This document shows positions 9,801-19,900 of a stretch of 21,302 nt of DNA, in pieces; the first letter of the stretch is position 1; each line of letters starts with the position of its first letter. The notes under the pieces were generated by a model. It was given only the letters and a program-made list of their open reading frames with translations. It was not told the origin of the DNA and searched no databases. Source of the DNA: Pigoraptor chileana (lineage: Eukaryota > Opisthokonta > Filasterea); the NCBI GenBank assembly GCA_943704495.1, contig CALSCR010001138.1, forward strand, positions 1 to 21,302, written 5' to 3'. Position numbers and translations under genes: made by a program.

Positions 9801-12800
9801 GCCCTTGCACAGTGCCACTGCCTGCGTCCTTACTCGCCTCCTTCGCCCCCAACGACAACACACTCTCTCGGTCCCGCTCCCTCTCCTTGTCACGCTGTTG
9901 CTGTTGTTGTTGCTGCTGTTGTTGCTGCTGTTGTTGCTGCTGCTGCTGAGAGGATGAGGCTTGCGGCTGTGTGCCATCACGCGGCACGGTACCATCCTTG
10001 CCGACAATATTGACGCCGAGGTCGTCCTTACCGCGCGGCTGTGTTGCGGCCTTCAACTTGTTTAAAATGCCCAAAAACTTTGCAAAGTTTGCAATCCGCG
10101 CCTCTTCTTCTTCTTGCTCTGCGACATTGTCGGGAAGGGGAGACGTGACGGCGGATGATTGCTGCGCCGTTCCCGAATCCGATGCCCCCGACAGCGGCAT
10201 TGCACCATGCACAGTCTCTGCTCTCGTCAGCGAGGGCGCTTTCTTGGTTGCCGGCATGGGTAGGAGCACAAAGCGCGCCCGCCAGTAACGCAGCGAGTCG
10301 ATCAAGTCGGCATAGTATCCGCAGATGATCTGATCGAGATAGTTCCAGTTGTAGTCCCCGACTGGCTGCTGCCTGAATTCAACGGCGACCGTCTGCGGGT
10401 CCTGTTGCAGCGGCGCCCTTAGCACATACCTGTACGGCAGCGATTTCGACTGCGGACGATACCGTCGCATGTACCGTCGCACCTCAATGTTGCGCGCACG
10501 CGGATCAAATACGAGCTTGTGGAAGGTCTGTCCCATGCTGAGATAATATGCTGTCGTCGCACCGGTTGCCCTCCCGGCACCCGACATGAGCCCGCCCGCA
10601 GCAAAGCCCATGACAACAGCGGCGGAGCCACCTGCCAGCCTCGCGGCGCCCGCAGGCCCAGCATCACTTCCACCGCTGCCACCCCCGGGAGATGTCCTAG
10701 GCCCGGCCATGCTGCTCCCCGCCGAGAGCATTGGCGTGCCTAGTGCCCCCGAATCGCGCTGGCCGTGTGGTGCGCTGCCGCCGACGCCGACGCTGCTGCC
10801 TGTGCGCCCGCCACTCAGCGCCTGCTTCAGCCCAGACGACGTCGACGACGCCCCGTTTCCATCGGCGCCGTCCATTCCAAAGACCGATGAGTCGTTCTGC
10901 GTCGAGTCGAGTGCGGAAGAGACAATGATTTGGAATCCCTGTGCAAGACGCTGGCTGACAAGCTCCTTCAGCACAGCTTCGGTGCGGTTTCCGTAAATGT
11001 TACTGTCACGGTCATCATCGTCGAGAGAGAGCGAATAAGTGTACTCGAAATACTCGCGGTTGAGGTCCACAGAGTTTGGAAAGTAGTCCGTTGTCAGCGG
11101 CAGCGAACCCGGGGTCGACAAGGACCGCCAATTGGGCTCAAGCATCTGCTTGCCGTTGCCGACGGGAAAAATGTGCGACCACCGCCGCCGGTTGCTTGAT
11201 ATTCGCGCCTCCGACATGTGCGCCGCGGAGGGCTTGAACGGATTGATGTTCCGCAGTAGTTCGCCTCCTTCGCCTGTGGTGTTAGAGAACCCCGACGCAC
11301 TCCCGGCGCCAAGGCGGTTGCTCGACGGGTTGGCGAGGGCGCCACGTGACGCAGACGCAGGGCCTGCACGACCGCTTTCGATGCTCTGCGTGCGAGATAC
11401 GCGACGTCTTGTTGTTGAAGGGTCGTTATTGATGTTGTTGTTGTTATTGTTGGTGTAGTTGTTGTTGGTGGTAGTTGGAGAGCCCCGCGTGAAGGTGCTA
11501 ATGTCGTCACCGTACTCGCTTTCATACAGAGACCTGGGTGTAAGAGAGGGCAGGCACCGGAAGGGGAGTTCATAGGGCGCACATGTATGTGTGTGCGCGT
11601 GTGTATGTTGGTGTGCGTGCGTATGTTGAGCGTTGTGGAAGGAAGAGATATCCCAGGAGAAGACAGGCGCTAAAACAAGCCACACTGCACACAACCCAAA
11701 CATTGAATCACACCAAATAGCGACGCGATTCACAACACGACGCACCCGACGGGGGATCCGTTTTTGCTGCCGTCGCCATTGCCATGCGGCATGCTGTTGG
11801 TGCGCACAAAGCGACTCATCGTCGAGATTGGAAGAATCGATTGCGGCTGCGATTGGTCAAACGACTGCCCAAACTGGCCAATCAGACTCCGCCGTTTGCT
11901 CGGCACGTCAAGGTTTGCAGAACGGTCAATGTTGGCTGCATGGAAGACACATGGATGGATCGAGGGAATGAACGGACGTGCGATTAGACAGATACACGAG
12001 GCACTCGGATTCAGTATGGCGGCTGGTATATGCATGCACATGCACACAGCGACCCATGCTCACGGTGCAGTGATCACTTGTAAATGGGCGAAGTAGGCAA
12101 GAAACACATGGGCACACATATCTATATTCAAACACACACACACACGCGCGCCCGCGCAAGCACAGGCACAAGCATACAAAATACACAGGCATATATCCAC
12201 ATGCGTACTCACCTGCGGAATCTTTCTTGGCGGGCGAGCGGTCTGTGATAACCGACGACGTATCCAAGTCGCGTCTGCGATCAAAGTGTGGCGGAAACAA
12301 ACTGCACATTGGCAATACACAAAAAAAGGCAAAATGTAAAGGAGATTAAACAGAGATCTATGAAGATGAAATGACGCAATGCACAGAATAAAATTTCATC
12401 GATGCGCGGTGGCTGTTAGAACCTCTTGACGCGACACAAGCTACGACATAATGCAGGTGATGTGTGCGTGTTTTCGTTTTGTTGTAAAAGACAAAGAGTG
12501 TGAAGCATGCACGCCCATAGTACATCATTACATAACCCCCGCCCTGAAAAGATGTAGGACTCTAGTCAGGAACCCAGGCGTTTGCCCAACTCACGCACAC
12601 ACACAAAGACACACACACAGACGCACACACAGACACACACACATACACACGCCGCCGCACTCACTCTGACCGCTCGTCAAGGCTGGTCGACTCCATCGTA
12701 GGTCTCTCTGACACATCGTCTTTCCCAAACCTGATAAAGAATAGCCACAAGGATAGGTTTGCAGTATTAGAATAACATCAAGAAACAAACGAAAATTACA

Positions 12801-15800
12801 CCAAACACCAAAGGGCCGACGACGACGCGAGTGTAGGGTTCAAGTCGAGATCCTGAGGCACTACCCATCTCAGTGCAGCACAGAGAGAGAAGCACAGCCC
12901 TTTGCATACAAGGGCAAAGACACGTGACCGGCACGTGACCACTGAGCACTTTGCACTTTGCAGTGTTCATACACACCTTGCGTCCAGGTAGTTTGCCCCC
13001 GTCCTCTGCTCCAGTGAACGGCTGATGCTTCCAACAGACGCCACGGTCGGAAGATTAACCTCACTCCCGCTGTATCATCACACACACACACACACACACA
13101 CATACATACAGACACATAAACAACACACATCGGAAAAATTATGAAATTGGCATCGGTTGAATTGTCAACAGACACACACGCACACACATGCGAAAACAAA
13201 CAGCACACAACAATCATGATAGAGGTTATGGAGTCACTCAATAATTCATTTGCGGTCGTTGAGAGGCCAACGGACGGTTGTAACCCTTCCTACGACCAGT
13301 GGTAACAAAAGAGAGAAAGCAAAAACAGGCACACCAACAATGGACAGCAACGCACCTCACGCGCCGGATTCGCTTCTGACGCATGGGTTGAGTCATTTCG
13401 CCGGTGAAAAGTGCGGCGTCGTAGGTGTCATAAGTAACCCTTTACGGTGGAAATGACAAAGACATCAGAAAGGCAATGGCACAAGTCAAATGAGCTATAT
13501 ATACAATTGTGGCACGCATACACGCAGTATGTGAATGAAATAAAAACAGACACACATTGCAATCACACACCGAAACAGCAACCGTCGTGAGAACAAACAG
13601 AGGAACGAGATATATAGCAAGGAACAAGCCGGCGAAACAACAACCAACCTAAACGTGCCCTGGACAGACGCGGTCGGGGTCGACGCATTGGACGGTACCT
13701 GTTGCGGGGGCGGTGTGAAAAACGACCCATGCATGTCTGCGGTGGGCGACGACATCCCTGCGGACGACGGAGTGGCTGCGCGCTCAAGCTGCACAGCGGG
13801 AATTCTGTCGAGAGCAGAAGGTCTTCTCAGTCCCTCCATTCCAATGACCGTGCGGTCCTGCGCACGTGCAAGTGCAACCAACGGCGAGATGTCCGCGACA
13901 GAGTCGGCGTCGTTGCAATCAGCGGCCCCAAAAACCCCCGTCGGCGCACGGTCGTCGAGTCGACAGACGGGAGAGAACTTCTGAGGGACGCGGAAGGCGG
14001 CGGGGAAGTCGCGCGGTGACGGTTGCCCTGCCATGGCGTGGAGGCGCTTCTGCTCGGCGTCGGCAAGTGCGGCACCTTCGTCCTCTTCAGTGTCGCCATC
14101 ATCGTCAGCGCCCATTGCGCCGTAGTAACTCGCATTGATCCAGTGCGGGATGTTATAGTGCGACTGCCCCGGCGCCAGATTGAGATCAGACCGCTTAAAG
14201 CGAAACACTGGCGCAATGTGTATCGGCGGCTTTGACAGACACACGAGATCGCAGCCAATCCCGCTGTCCATCATGCGCTGCTTGGTCACGTGCGTGAGGT
14301 CAGAGTCCACCTCGTATGCCCCCGCCCCGGGCGACACAACTACAATCATCTGTCCGGTCCTCTCGAAATTGCGGTCGATGAAATGCCTGTCAAATGCGTT
14401 GAGTGCCAAATTAATTGCCTCGAGAAAGTTGGCGCGGATGGCGGATGAGTTGCGCCCGCGCGGCTCGCCCCGTGTCGCACTGCTGTTCTGCAGGCAGTTG
14501 ATTGTCGACGGATACCGCGCAATCTCACGCTTCAGCTGAACTAGAGCCGTCGACCAGTCTGCGCGCGTCTCGTGGTGTATGGCCACCGTGTAAAAGTCCT
14601 CAAACACCTGCCCGTTGTGGTCCTGCAGCAGTGTCACGTGCCGCTCGGGGGCAAAGTCGGACAAGGTATACGAGTCGTAGTATGTGCGAGAGAACAGGAC
14701 GACTGAGACGTCGTGGTTGCATTTGAGATCTTTCCACCGCGCAAACAGCTCGTGCAAAAAACCGTCGACGAGGCGCTCGCAGTGAAGATCGCCATCCAGG
14801 CTAAATTCCCACATTTCCGCGCTCATCTGGAGAAAAATGTATAACTGCGCACTGCACGACCGAAACACAATCTTTGTTCTCTCAGAGATGAGGCCGCTGC
14901 TGACGCGACGCCCGGCCGTCCACAGCTCTGCCACCTGCGCGCGAATGCCCGCAAATGTGACCTTTTTTGTTGGATACGCACACGAATTCATCAGCGTCGC
15001 CTTTAACCGCCACATGTCGCTCCTTCCAATGTACTGGTCCTTGAAGTACAGCTCCACAAGATCAAGAGAGATCAGCTCTGGATCCGCACGCTGCACTATA
15101 ATTTCGCCTCTGTTTTGAAGGCGAAACACGTCGGCGATCGTCCGATCGATGCTAATCTGACCTCCCGATGCTGTGTAGTTAAAAGGGTGGAGAGGGAAGA
15201 AAAATTGCGATGAGATGAACACGTCTAGACGTTGATTGAGATGCGGAGGACGAGAAAGGCACGTGATGCAGCACAGCACATGCACATTGCAATTGAAGTC
15301 GCGCGTGGGCCGTGTGTGCCTATCGGCGCAGACCGCACAAAACACACACACACTCACTCACACACATACACACACACACACAACAGAAATCAGGCAAATG
15401 ACACACTTTTCAATTGTTTCCCAGCGGCGAGCGATTTGTGCTGCACTTGTATGTAAACGCGCCTGCGTGAACCAACAAATATATGACATACGCAGAGTGT
15501 GCATGGAATCAGCAATCGTCACGCAAGCCCAATGCAACAAACATGCATACACTAAGACACATGCACTCGCACTCATGAATATATATATATACATGCACCA
15601 CACATAAACACATACATACACGGGGGACGTGATATGGACAAGATGCAACTCCAAGATCCCAGGGAAGAATTTACTCACAAGAAAATGGATGCGTAAGCTA
15701 TGCCAGGATGAATCGGTCACTCACGTTTCGTCCTTGTCGGGATGGAACAGTTCCAGAATCTCCCCCGCCTTGATGTTCGGGACGACATCCTGGTTGAGCA

Positions 15801-16023
15801 CAAGCTCTTCCTCTGTTACAGTTGCAGCAAGACAAGATTAAAGCACATCAGCGCAATAGTGCATCCGGGAAAGCAAAAGCATGGGACTGACCACCATAGC
15901 AATAACAATAAAGCAAACTCATTCGCATGCCGTCCACTGACCATTCTTGTAGAAATTGTTCTCGTGGATCCACAATTTCAGGCGAGGAGGCCCTTGCGCC
16001 CTCTGTGCCGCCGACAACGCCAT
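6862..16023 (-). CDS. DEPDC5: DEPDC5/Iml1, GATOR1 complex subunit (negative regulator of mTORC1)
   Basis: DEPDC5/Iml1 forms GATOR1 with NPRL2 and NPRL3, which stimulates GTP hydrolysis by Rag GTPases at the lysosome and so shuts off mTORC1 when amino acids are scarce. Minus-strand exons are 16023-15942, 15812-15725, 15673 to about 15612, about 15170-13649, 13439-13356, 13069-12977, 12868-12809, 12730-12665, 12301-12213, 11935-11746 and 11533-6862, giving about 2,330 residues (human 1,603). A TGA two codons upstream supports the start. Recognised parts: N-terminal domain (RLKLWIHENNFYKN, EEELVLNQDVVPNIKAGEI), LDLVELYFKDQYIGRSDMWR, the SABA domain to YNIPHWINASYY, VTYDTYDAALF, INPFKP, SSNRRRW, LPLTTDYFP, SHEN region, DEP domain, and the C-terminal domain ending near FWTATVERG. 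The joins after exon 3 and around exons 5-7 are uncertain. Identity is certain. Confidence 0.93.
9319..9426 (-). repeat. Gln-rich low-complexity tract between DEP and C-terminal domains
   Basis: Mixed CAA/CAG codons encode a Gln-rich stretch with Leu, Val, Thr and Ser interruptions, directly after the DEP domain. The mixture of synonymous codons argues that the protein sequence is kept, not merely a DNA slippage product. It probably forms a flexible linker. Confidence 0.85.
9895..9948 (-). repeat. PolyQ tract, 18 glutamines from mixed CAG/CAA
   Basis: Eighteen consecutive Gln codons lie upstream of the DEP domain and are followed by a charged RDKERERDRE segment, which suggests a disordered or coiled-coil linker. 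CAG and CAA alternate irregularly, so slippage is partly suppressed. Confidence 0.9.
11415..11475 (-). repeat. Asn-rich tract (AAC/AAT) at the start of the large DEPDC5 exon
   Basis: Sense-strand AAC/AAT codons give an Asn-rich segment (NNNYTNNNNNNINN) within Ser/Thr-rich, apparently disordered sequence. It precedes the conserved INPFKP segment and is absent from the human protein as I recall it. Confidence 0.8.
12598..12650 (-). repeat. CA microsatellite next to a DEPDC5 donor
   Basis: A compound CA/CAGA run lies in intron 8 (12664-12302), beginning about 15 nt past the GTGAGT donor. On the sense strand it is a UG-rich repeat. Nothing else is recognised in this 363-nt intron. Confidence 0.8.
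12921..12940 (-). promoter_or_regulatory. Tandem CACGTGACC pair in DEPDC5 intron 6
   Basis: CACGTGACC occurs at 12921-12929 and again at 12932-12940, an exact direct repeat with an 11-bp period, about one helical turn. It sits in the intron 12976-12869. The core CACGTG with flanking AC resembles half of the CLEAR-type element bound by bHLH-zip factors of the MiT/TFE family in animals. Intronic enhancer function is inferred only. Confidence 0.35.
13080..13101 (-). repeat. CA microsatellite immediately before a DEPDC5 acceptor
   Basis: On the sense strand a pure UG run leads straight into the acceptor GATGATACAG|C (exon start 13069). It stands where the pyrimidine tract should be. It lies in intron 5. 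Confidence 0.8.
13649..15170 (-). other. DEPDC5: DEPDC5 exon 4: N-terminal and SABA domains
   Basis: This 1.5-kb exon holds the best conserved block of the protein: ISIDRTIADVFRL, VELYFKDQYIGRSDMWRL, KVTFAGIRAQVAELW, KIVFRSCSAQLYIFLQMS, VVLFSRTYYD, QDHNGQVFEDFYTV, ANFLEAINLALNAFDRHFID, NFERTGQMIVVVSPGAGAYE, LTHVTKQRMMDSGIG and YNIPHWINASYYGAMG. Each aligns in order with human DEPDC5. A divergent acidic, proline-rich stretch then runs to the donor AG|GTTGGT. The 5' border may be 15170 (CACAG acceptor), 15156 or 15151, depending on how exon 3 ends. Confidence 0.88.
15344..15382 (-). repeat. CA microsatellite in DEPDC5 intron 3
   Basis: A CA run interrupted by CTCACTCA lies in the intron between the third and fourth coding exons and reads as UG repeat on the sense strand. 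The same intron has a short ATATATATAT patch near 15581-15592. Confidence 0.75.
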
Positions 16024-16357
16024 TCCTCAACTCAACTAGTCGATGCACACACACACACAACAGAGACACGCGACACCGTTGATAACTGTGTGTTTGATGA
16101 CGCCTCCGGCCTGCACCGTCCGGGCAGTTCTCAGCTGATGCAGTCCTGTGGGTGTGCCGCCATCTTGCAAAGAAAATCAGAAAAACTGGAAGAAACCCAA
16201 AGCGAAAACAACCGATTGGCAAACGAAACAAAGTAAATTCTCCTCGAAGCTGCTCAATGCATGTTAACCAGTTTTAAGGATTGTATAAGTTTTTAGAAAG
16301 CGAACAAACCGGCAGTTGTGTTCAGTTTGAGACGCAAACTTTACCGCGGCCTTCAGG

Positions 16358-16383
16358 CACGTGATCTATCCCAAGATCACGTG
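16358..16383. promoter_or_regulatory. Perfect inverted repeat of CACGTGATCT with E-box cores
   Basis: CACGTGATCT (16358-16367) and AGATCACGTG (16374-16383) are exact reverse complements separated by six bases. Each contains the palindromic E-box CACGTG, 20 bp apart. The second is within the 10-bp palindrome ATCACGTGAT and overlaps another, GTGATATCAC (16381-16390). This suits paired binding of bHLH-zip dimers in the shared promoter. Function is inferred. Confidence 0.5.
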
Positions 16384-16645
16384 ATATCACATGCGTTTCG
16401 TCTGACAAACTTCCACAAAAATTAAGACACAAAGAGAACAACGGCAAATAAATCGTATCAAAGTATACCTAAAATTAATTCTACTTATAGTATCTTATGA
16501 TTTATTCATTTGTTGTATTGAGTATTGGATGTTAAGTAGAAATCAAATGTGTGTATCCAATCGCAGAATTGCTACCCCGTTGTTTCACCACATTGCGGCA
16601 GAACATCCTCGCACGCTGCCGTCGCGATATCCCTCACTTTCCTGC

Positions 16646-16698
16646 AACACACACACACACACACACACACACGGCACACACACATACACACACACACG
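16646..16698 (+). repeat. CA microsatellite in the PP5 5' flank
   Basis: A (CA)n run with CGGCAC interruptions lies about 270-320 nt upstream of the PP5 start codon. It is probably promoter or 5' leader sequence. It is non-coding. Confidence 0.8.
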
Positions 16699-16969
16699 GC
16701 ACACAACCGCACATACACGCATGCGCACTCGCATAGTCGTTGCCCCCAGCCGCGGCTTCACAAGCACGCACTTCAAAAACACTCCTCCGAGACCTGTCAA
16801 GACGGCGTTATGTTCTTTGTGGGGCACTTGCGGATACGTTGGGCAGCAATTTCGTATATTTGCGGGGGTAGGGCTTGACCGTTACAATTGTCACAGGGCG
16901 CTGCAATTGGCCAGCCTCCCATTTCTTCCCGTTCTTGCACCCGAGTGAGAGTGCTCTCTTGCATCTGAA

Positions 16970-19900
16970 ATGGGCAAGGACGTTGTCACCGAGGAGGATA
17001 AGGCTCAGGCCGAGGCCTTCAAGGAAAAGGGAAACAAGCTCTTTCAGGGTGCGATTGAAATTGCATTCCTTACTTGCCTTGAATGTTTGGATGTGTAGGC
17101 GTTGTGCTGTATCCCGCTGTGTCCCCAGCCAACTGAATTGGCCGATCCATGACCACCATGATCATATCATCTGCACACCGGCATGCCAACCCACACGTGC
17201 GTGTGAGTAATTTCGCCTGCGTTTGTGTGTTTGTTTTTCAGAGCGGCGGTTCGATAAGGCCGTTGAGGAATACACGAAGGCCATTATTGTGAATCCCGAC
17301 ATTCCTGCCTACTATGCGAACCGCGCGTTTGCCTACATTAAGGTGGAGAGCTATGGGTACGCTCTCGAGGACTCGTCCAAGGCCATTGATATGGATAAGA
17401 CATACATCAAGGTATGCGTGCATGTGTTGTAGAAGTAACTGTTTGTTGCGAAAATACTCACTTGGGTTGTGGCTTAGCGCGTGATCCCAATTCCTCTTCG
17501 TGGTTTGCATCGGTGTGTTTGTGGGCATATGTACGTGTGCGTGTGCGTGTGTTGTGTGTGAGTTGTGCAATGGGTATGGGTGTGATTGCGTGTGTGTTCA
17601 TTGTCCCATTTGCAACTTCGTGGCTTACATTTCTCGCGTCCCAACAGGCATACTATCGGAGGGCATCTGCGAATATGGCCCTGGGCAAGTTCAAAGAGAG
17701 TCTCCGAGATCTGAAAACGGTAATTCGCCGCGACACCTTCCTTGTTTGCGATGAAATCCATCGGTGCATGTGTTGCGAGCGCGCGCGTGGGGATGAACGT
17801 GTTGCATATACGCCAGCTGCTGCGGGGTGCTGGTTCAGGCGACCGGGAGCTATTGGCATCCTCCATGTCATTATGTTGCACTGGTTGGGCCTCTTGCGGA
17901 GGATTAGCCATGACTGCGTGGATGAATGTTTGGGTCGACAAATCGTGCTTATTTTCGCGGGAAAATGGTGTCCACGTACAGTCCTGATCTCAACCCCCCT
18001 TGTGTCTGTTACTGGTTCTGCTCCTGCATGTGCCACCCATCGCTCCCTGTTGCAATTTGGCAATGCAATGCAGGTGGTTAAGTTTGCACCCAACGACCAC
18101 GACGCCAACATTAAGCTTAAGGAGTGCGAGAAGATTGTCAAGCGCATTGCTTTTGAGAAGGCAATCGCGACAGAGGACAAAAAGACCTCTATCGATCCCA
18201 TGGAGATCGAGGCGATGGGTGGGTCTTGGCGACGCCTTCATGCATCATGAATCGTGTGGGAATCGCTCCTGAGCTCGATTGCTGTTCGTTGTCAGTATCC
18301 GCATGCCGTTGTCTTTGTTTTCAATGCTGCTCTTAGCTCTTCCCGGCCGGTTCCCTCACATTGGGAAAATGTGCTCCTGTATCGTGCGTACATCGCTGAT
18401 GCGTTGTGTGTGTTCTTTGTTTGTTTGTGTGTGTGTGTGTGTCGATGCCTTTGGTTTCCTCTGCGTTACAGCCGTTGAGTCTGATTACGACGGCCCGCAC
18501 TTGGGCGAGAACATCACCGTTGAATTTGTGACGGGTCTTCTGGAACACTATCGAAGGGAGAAGAAGCTGCACCGGAAGTATGCCTTCAAGGTGAAGCATG
18601 CATGGGCGTGCGTGTGTGGGCGTTGTGGTGCCACATATTTGGATATTTTCGTTCATTGGAAATAGATTACTGTGGGATGATCCATTGAATAATCGCTGTC
18701 TTTGCTTCGTTTCGTTCGGTGCCGTCCGAGTCTTCAGTCGGGTTGTGTTGACTGTGCAATATGAGGACTTGATATCTATCGTTTTCTTACCTTTTTGTAA
18801 TTCGGCTTCTTTTATTTTGTTTTTTTCTTTGTGAATTCGCCTTTTTGTCAGATTCTGATTAAGGCGCGGGAACTCATGATGAACCTTCCCTCACTTGTGG
18901 ACGTGAGTTTTCCGGAGGGCGGAAAATTCACCCTGTGCGGCGACATTCACGGTCAGTTTTACGATCTCTTGAACATATTCAAGATCAACGGACTTCCCTC
19001 CAAGGAAAATCCATACATGTTCAACGGCGACTTTGTGGATCGCGGCTCTTTTTCTGTCGAGTGCATTTTTACGCTTCTTTCCTTCAAGCTCCTCTATCCG
19101 AACCATTTTTTCATGAACCGCGGCAATCACGAGAGCGACAACATGAACAAGATGTATGGGTTCGATGGCGAGACGAAGCACAAGTATCCGCTCTTTGCAA
19201 TTGGAATGTTTTTATTTATGCCTATTCCGTGCGTTGTGTGTGTGTGTGTATGTGCGTGTGTGTGTGTCATCACACATCGAGGCGTCCGTGTCGCAATTTC
19301 CTTCACTCTGCTCGCGTATGATTGCTGCTGCAGGTACAACGAAAAGATGGTCTCAATTTTCCACGAGGTCTTCAATTGGCTTCCACTTGCGCACTGCATC
19401 AACAAGCGCGTGCTGGTGGGTTGCGTTGCACATCCTTACACGTACATCTGTGCATGTTTGTTGTCTCTCTCCTTTCTGAAAATTGGTCTCAACGTCCATG
19501 GCAACATTAAAAGTGGGATACATTGCAAATAATGCATGTAAAATGGCTTATTGTTCCCCCCCCCCTCCCCCCCGGCGTATGCACAGGTGATGCACGGTGG
19601 TCTCTTCAGCGACGACAACGTCGTTCTTGATGACATTCGCCGCTTCGACCGCTTCCGCGAACCTCCGGAGTCTGGTGTGTGTGGTGTCATTTCTCTTTCG
19701 CTTCAAGTTGTCTCGTTTCATTTCGGCTGTCTGTGTGCCAGGTTCTCACTTTTCGTGGTGTGATGCGAATGTACCCGTTTTGCGTCAACAATGCTAACGA
19801 GTGGGATGTTCGTCCTTTGCGTTTGATCGTCGTCTTCTTTTCTTTTCTCATATTCTTTTCTTGGTGTGCGCGTAGGCATCATGTGCGAGCTGCTGTGGTC

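Larger units (their letters stand above)
6862..11533 (-). other. DEPDC5: DEPDC5 exon 11: SHEN, DEP and C-terminal domains plus polyQ and tail
   Basis: One uninterrupted 4,672-nt exon encodes two thirds of the protein (about residues 779-2335). In order it holds: an Asn-rich run; NINPFKPS and SSNRRRWSHIFPVG; LPLTTDYFP; SHEN-type sequence (LVSQRLAQGFQIIV to YLSMGQTFHKLVF and YNWNYLDQIICGYYADLI); an 18-Gln run; the DEP domain (about plus 9497-9757: GVAVEDRRWHLRTYKNCF, GKECVDWML, VFKNVK); a second Gln-rich run; the C-terminal domain (about plus 7685-8605: REWLVVHYDAFYDP, HLEVHWLVSTG, ATWSRKAAQCSFIMVPVP, PFRAHIHVPLAWW, LARFDFMLD, NKWRTVAG, LRDFCASA); and a 270-residue tail. Long plus-strand open frames here are shadows. 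Confidence 0.88.
16024..16969. promoter_or_regulatory. Head-to-head intergenic region of DEPDC5 and PP5
   Basis: This 946-nt region separates the two start codons, so it must carry both promoters. It holds, from the DEPDC5 side: a CA run (about 16045-16062); an inverted repeat of CACGTGATCT; an AT-rich patch (about 16410-16555) that contrasts with the GC-rich surroundings; and a second CA-rich block (16646-16700) nearer PP5. PP5 probably starts transcription between that block and 16970. I see no further gene. Confidence 0.6.

Noticed and set aside
11534-11745. Extension of the large DEPDC5 exon up to a Met at 11745
   Set aside because: The sequence is His/Thr repeat from a CA microsatellite, and a good acceptor (TTACACCCAG) and donor (GTGCGT) restore the frame across it.
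11850-11890. ATTGG ... CCAAT pair resembling a promoter element
   Set aside because: It lies inside a DEPDC5 coding exon whose reading frame and splice phases fit well.
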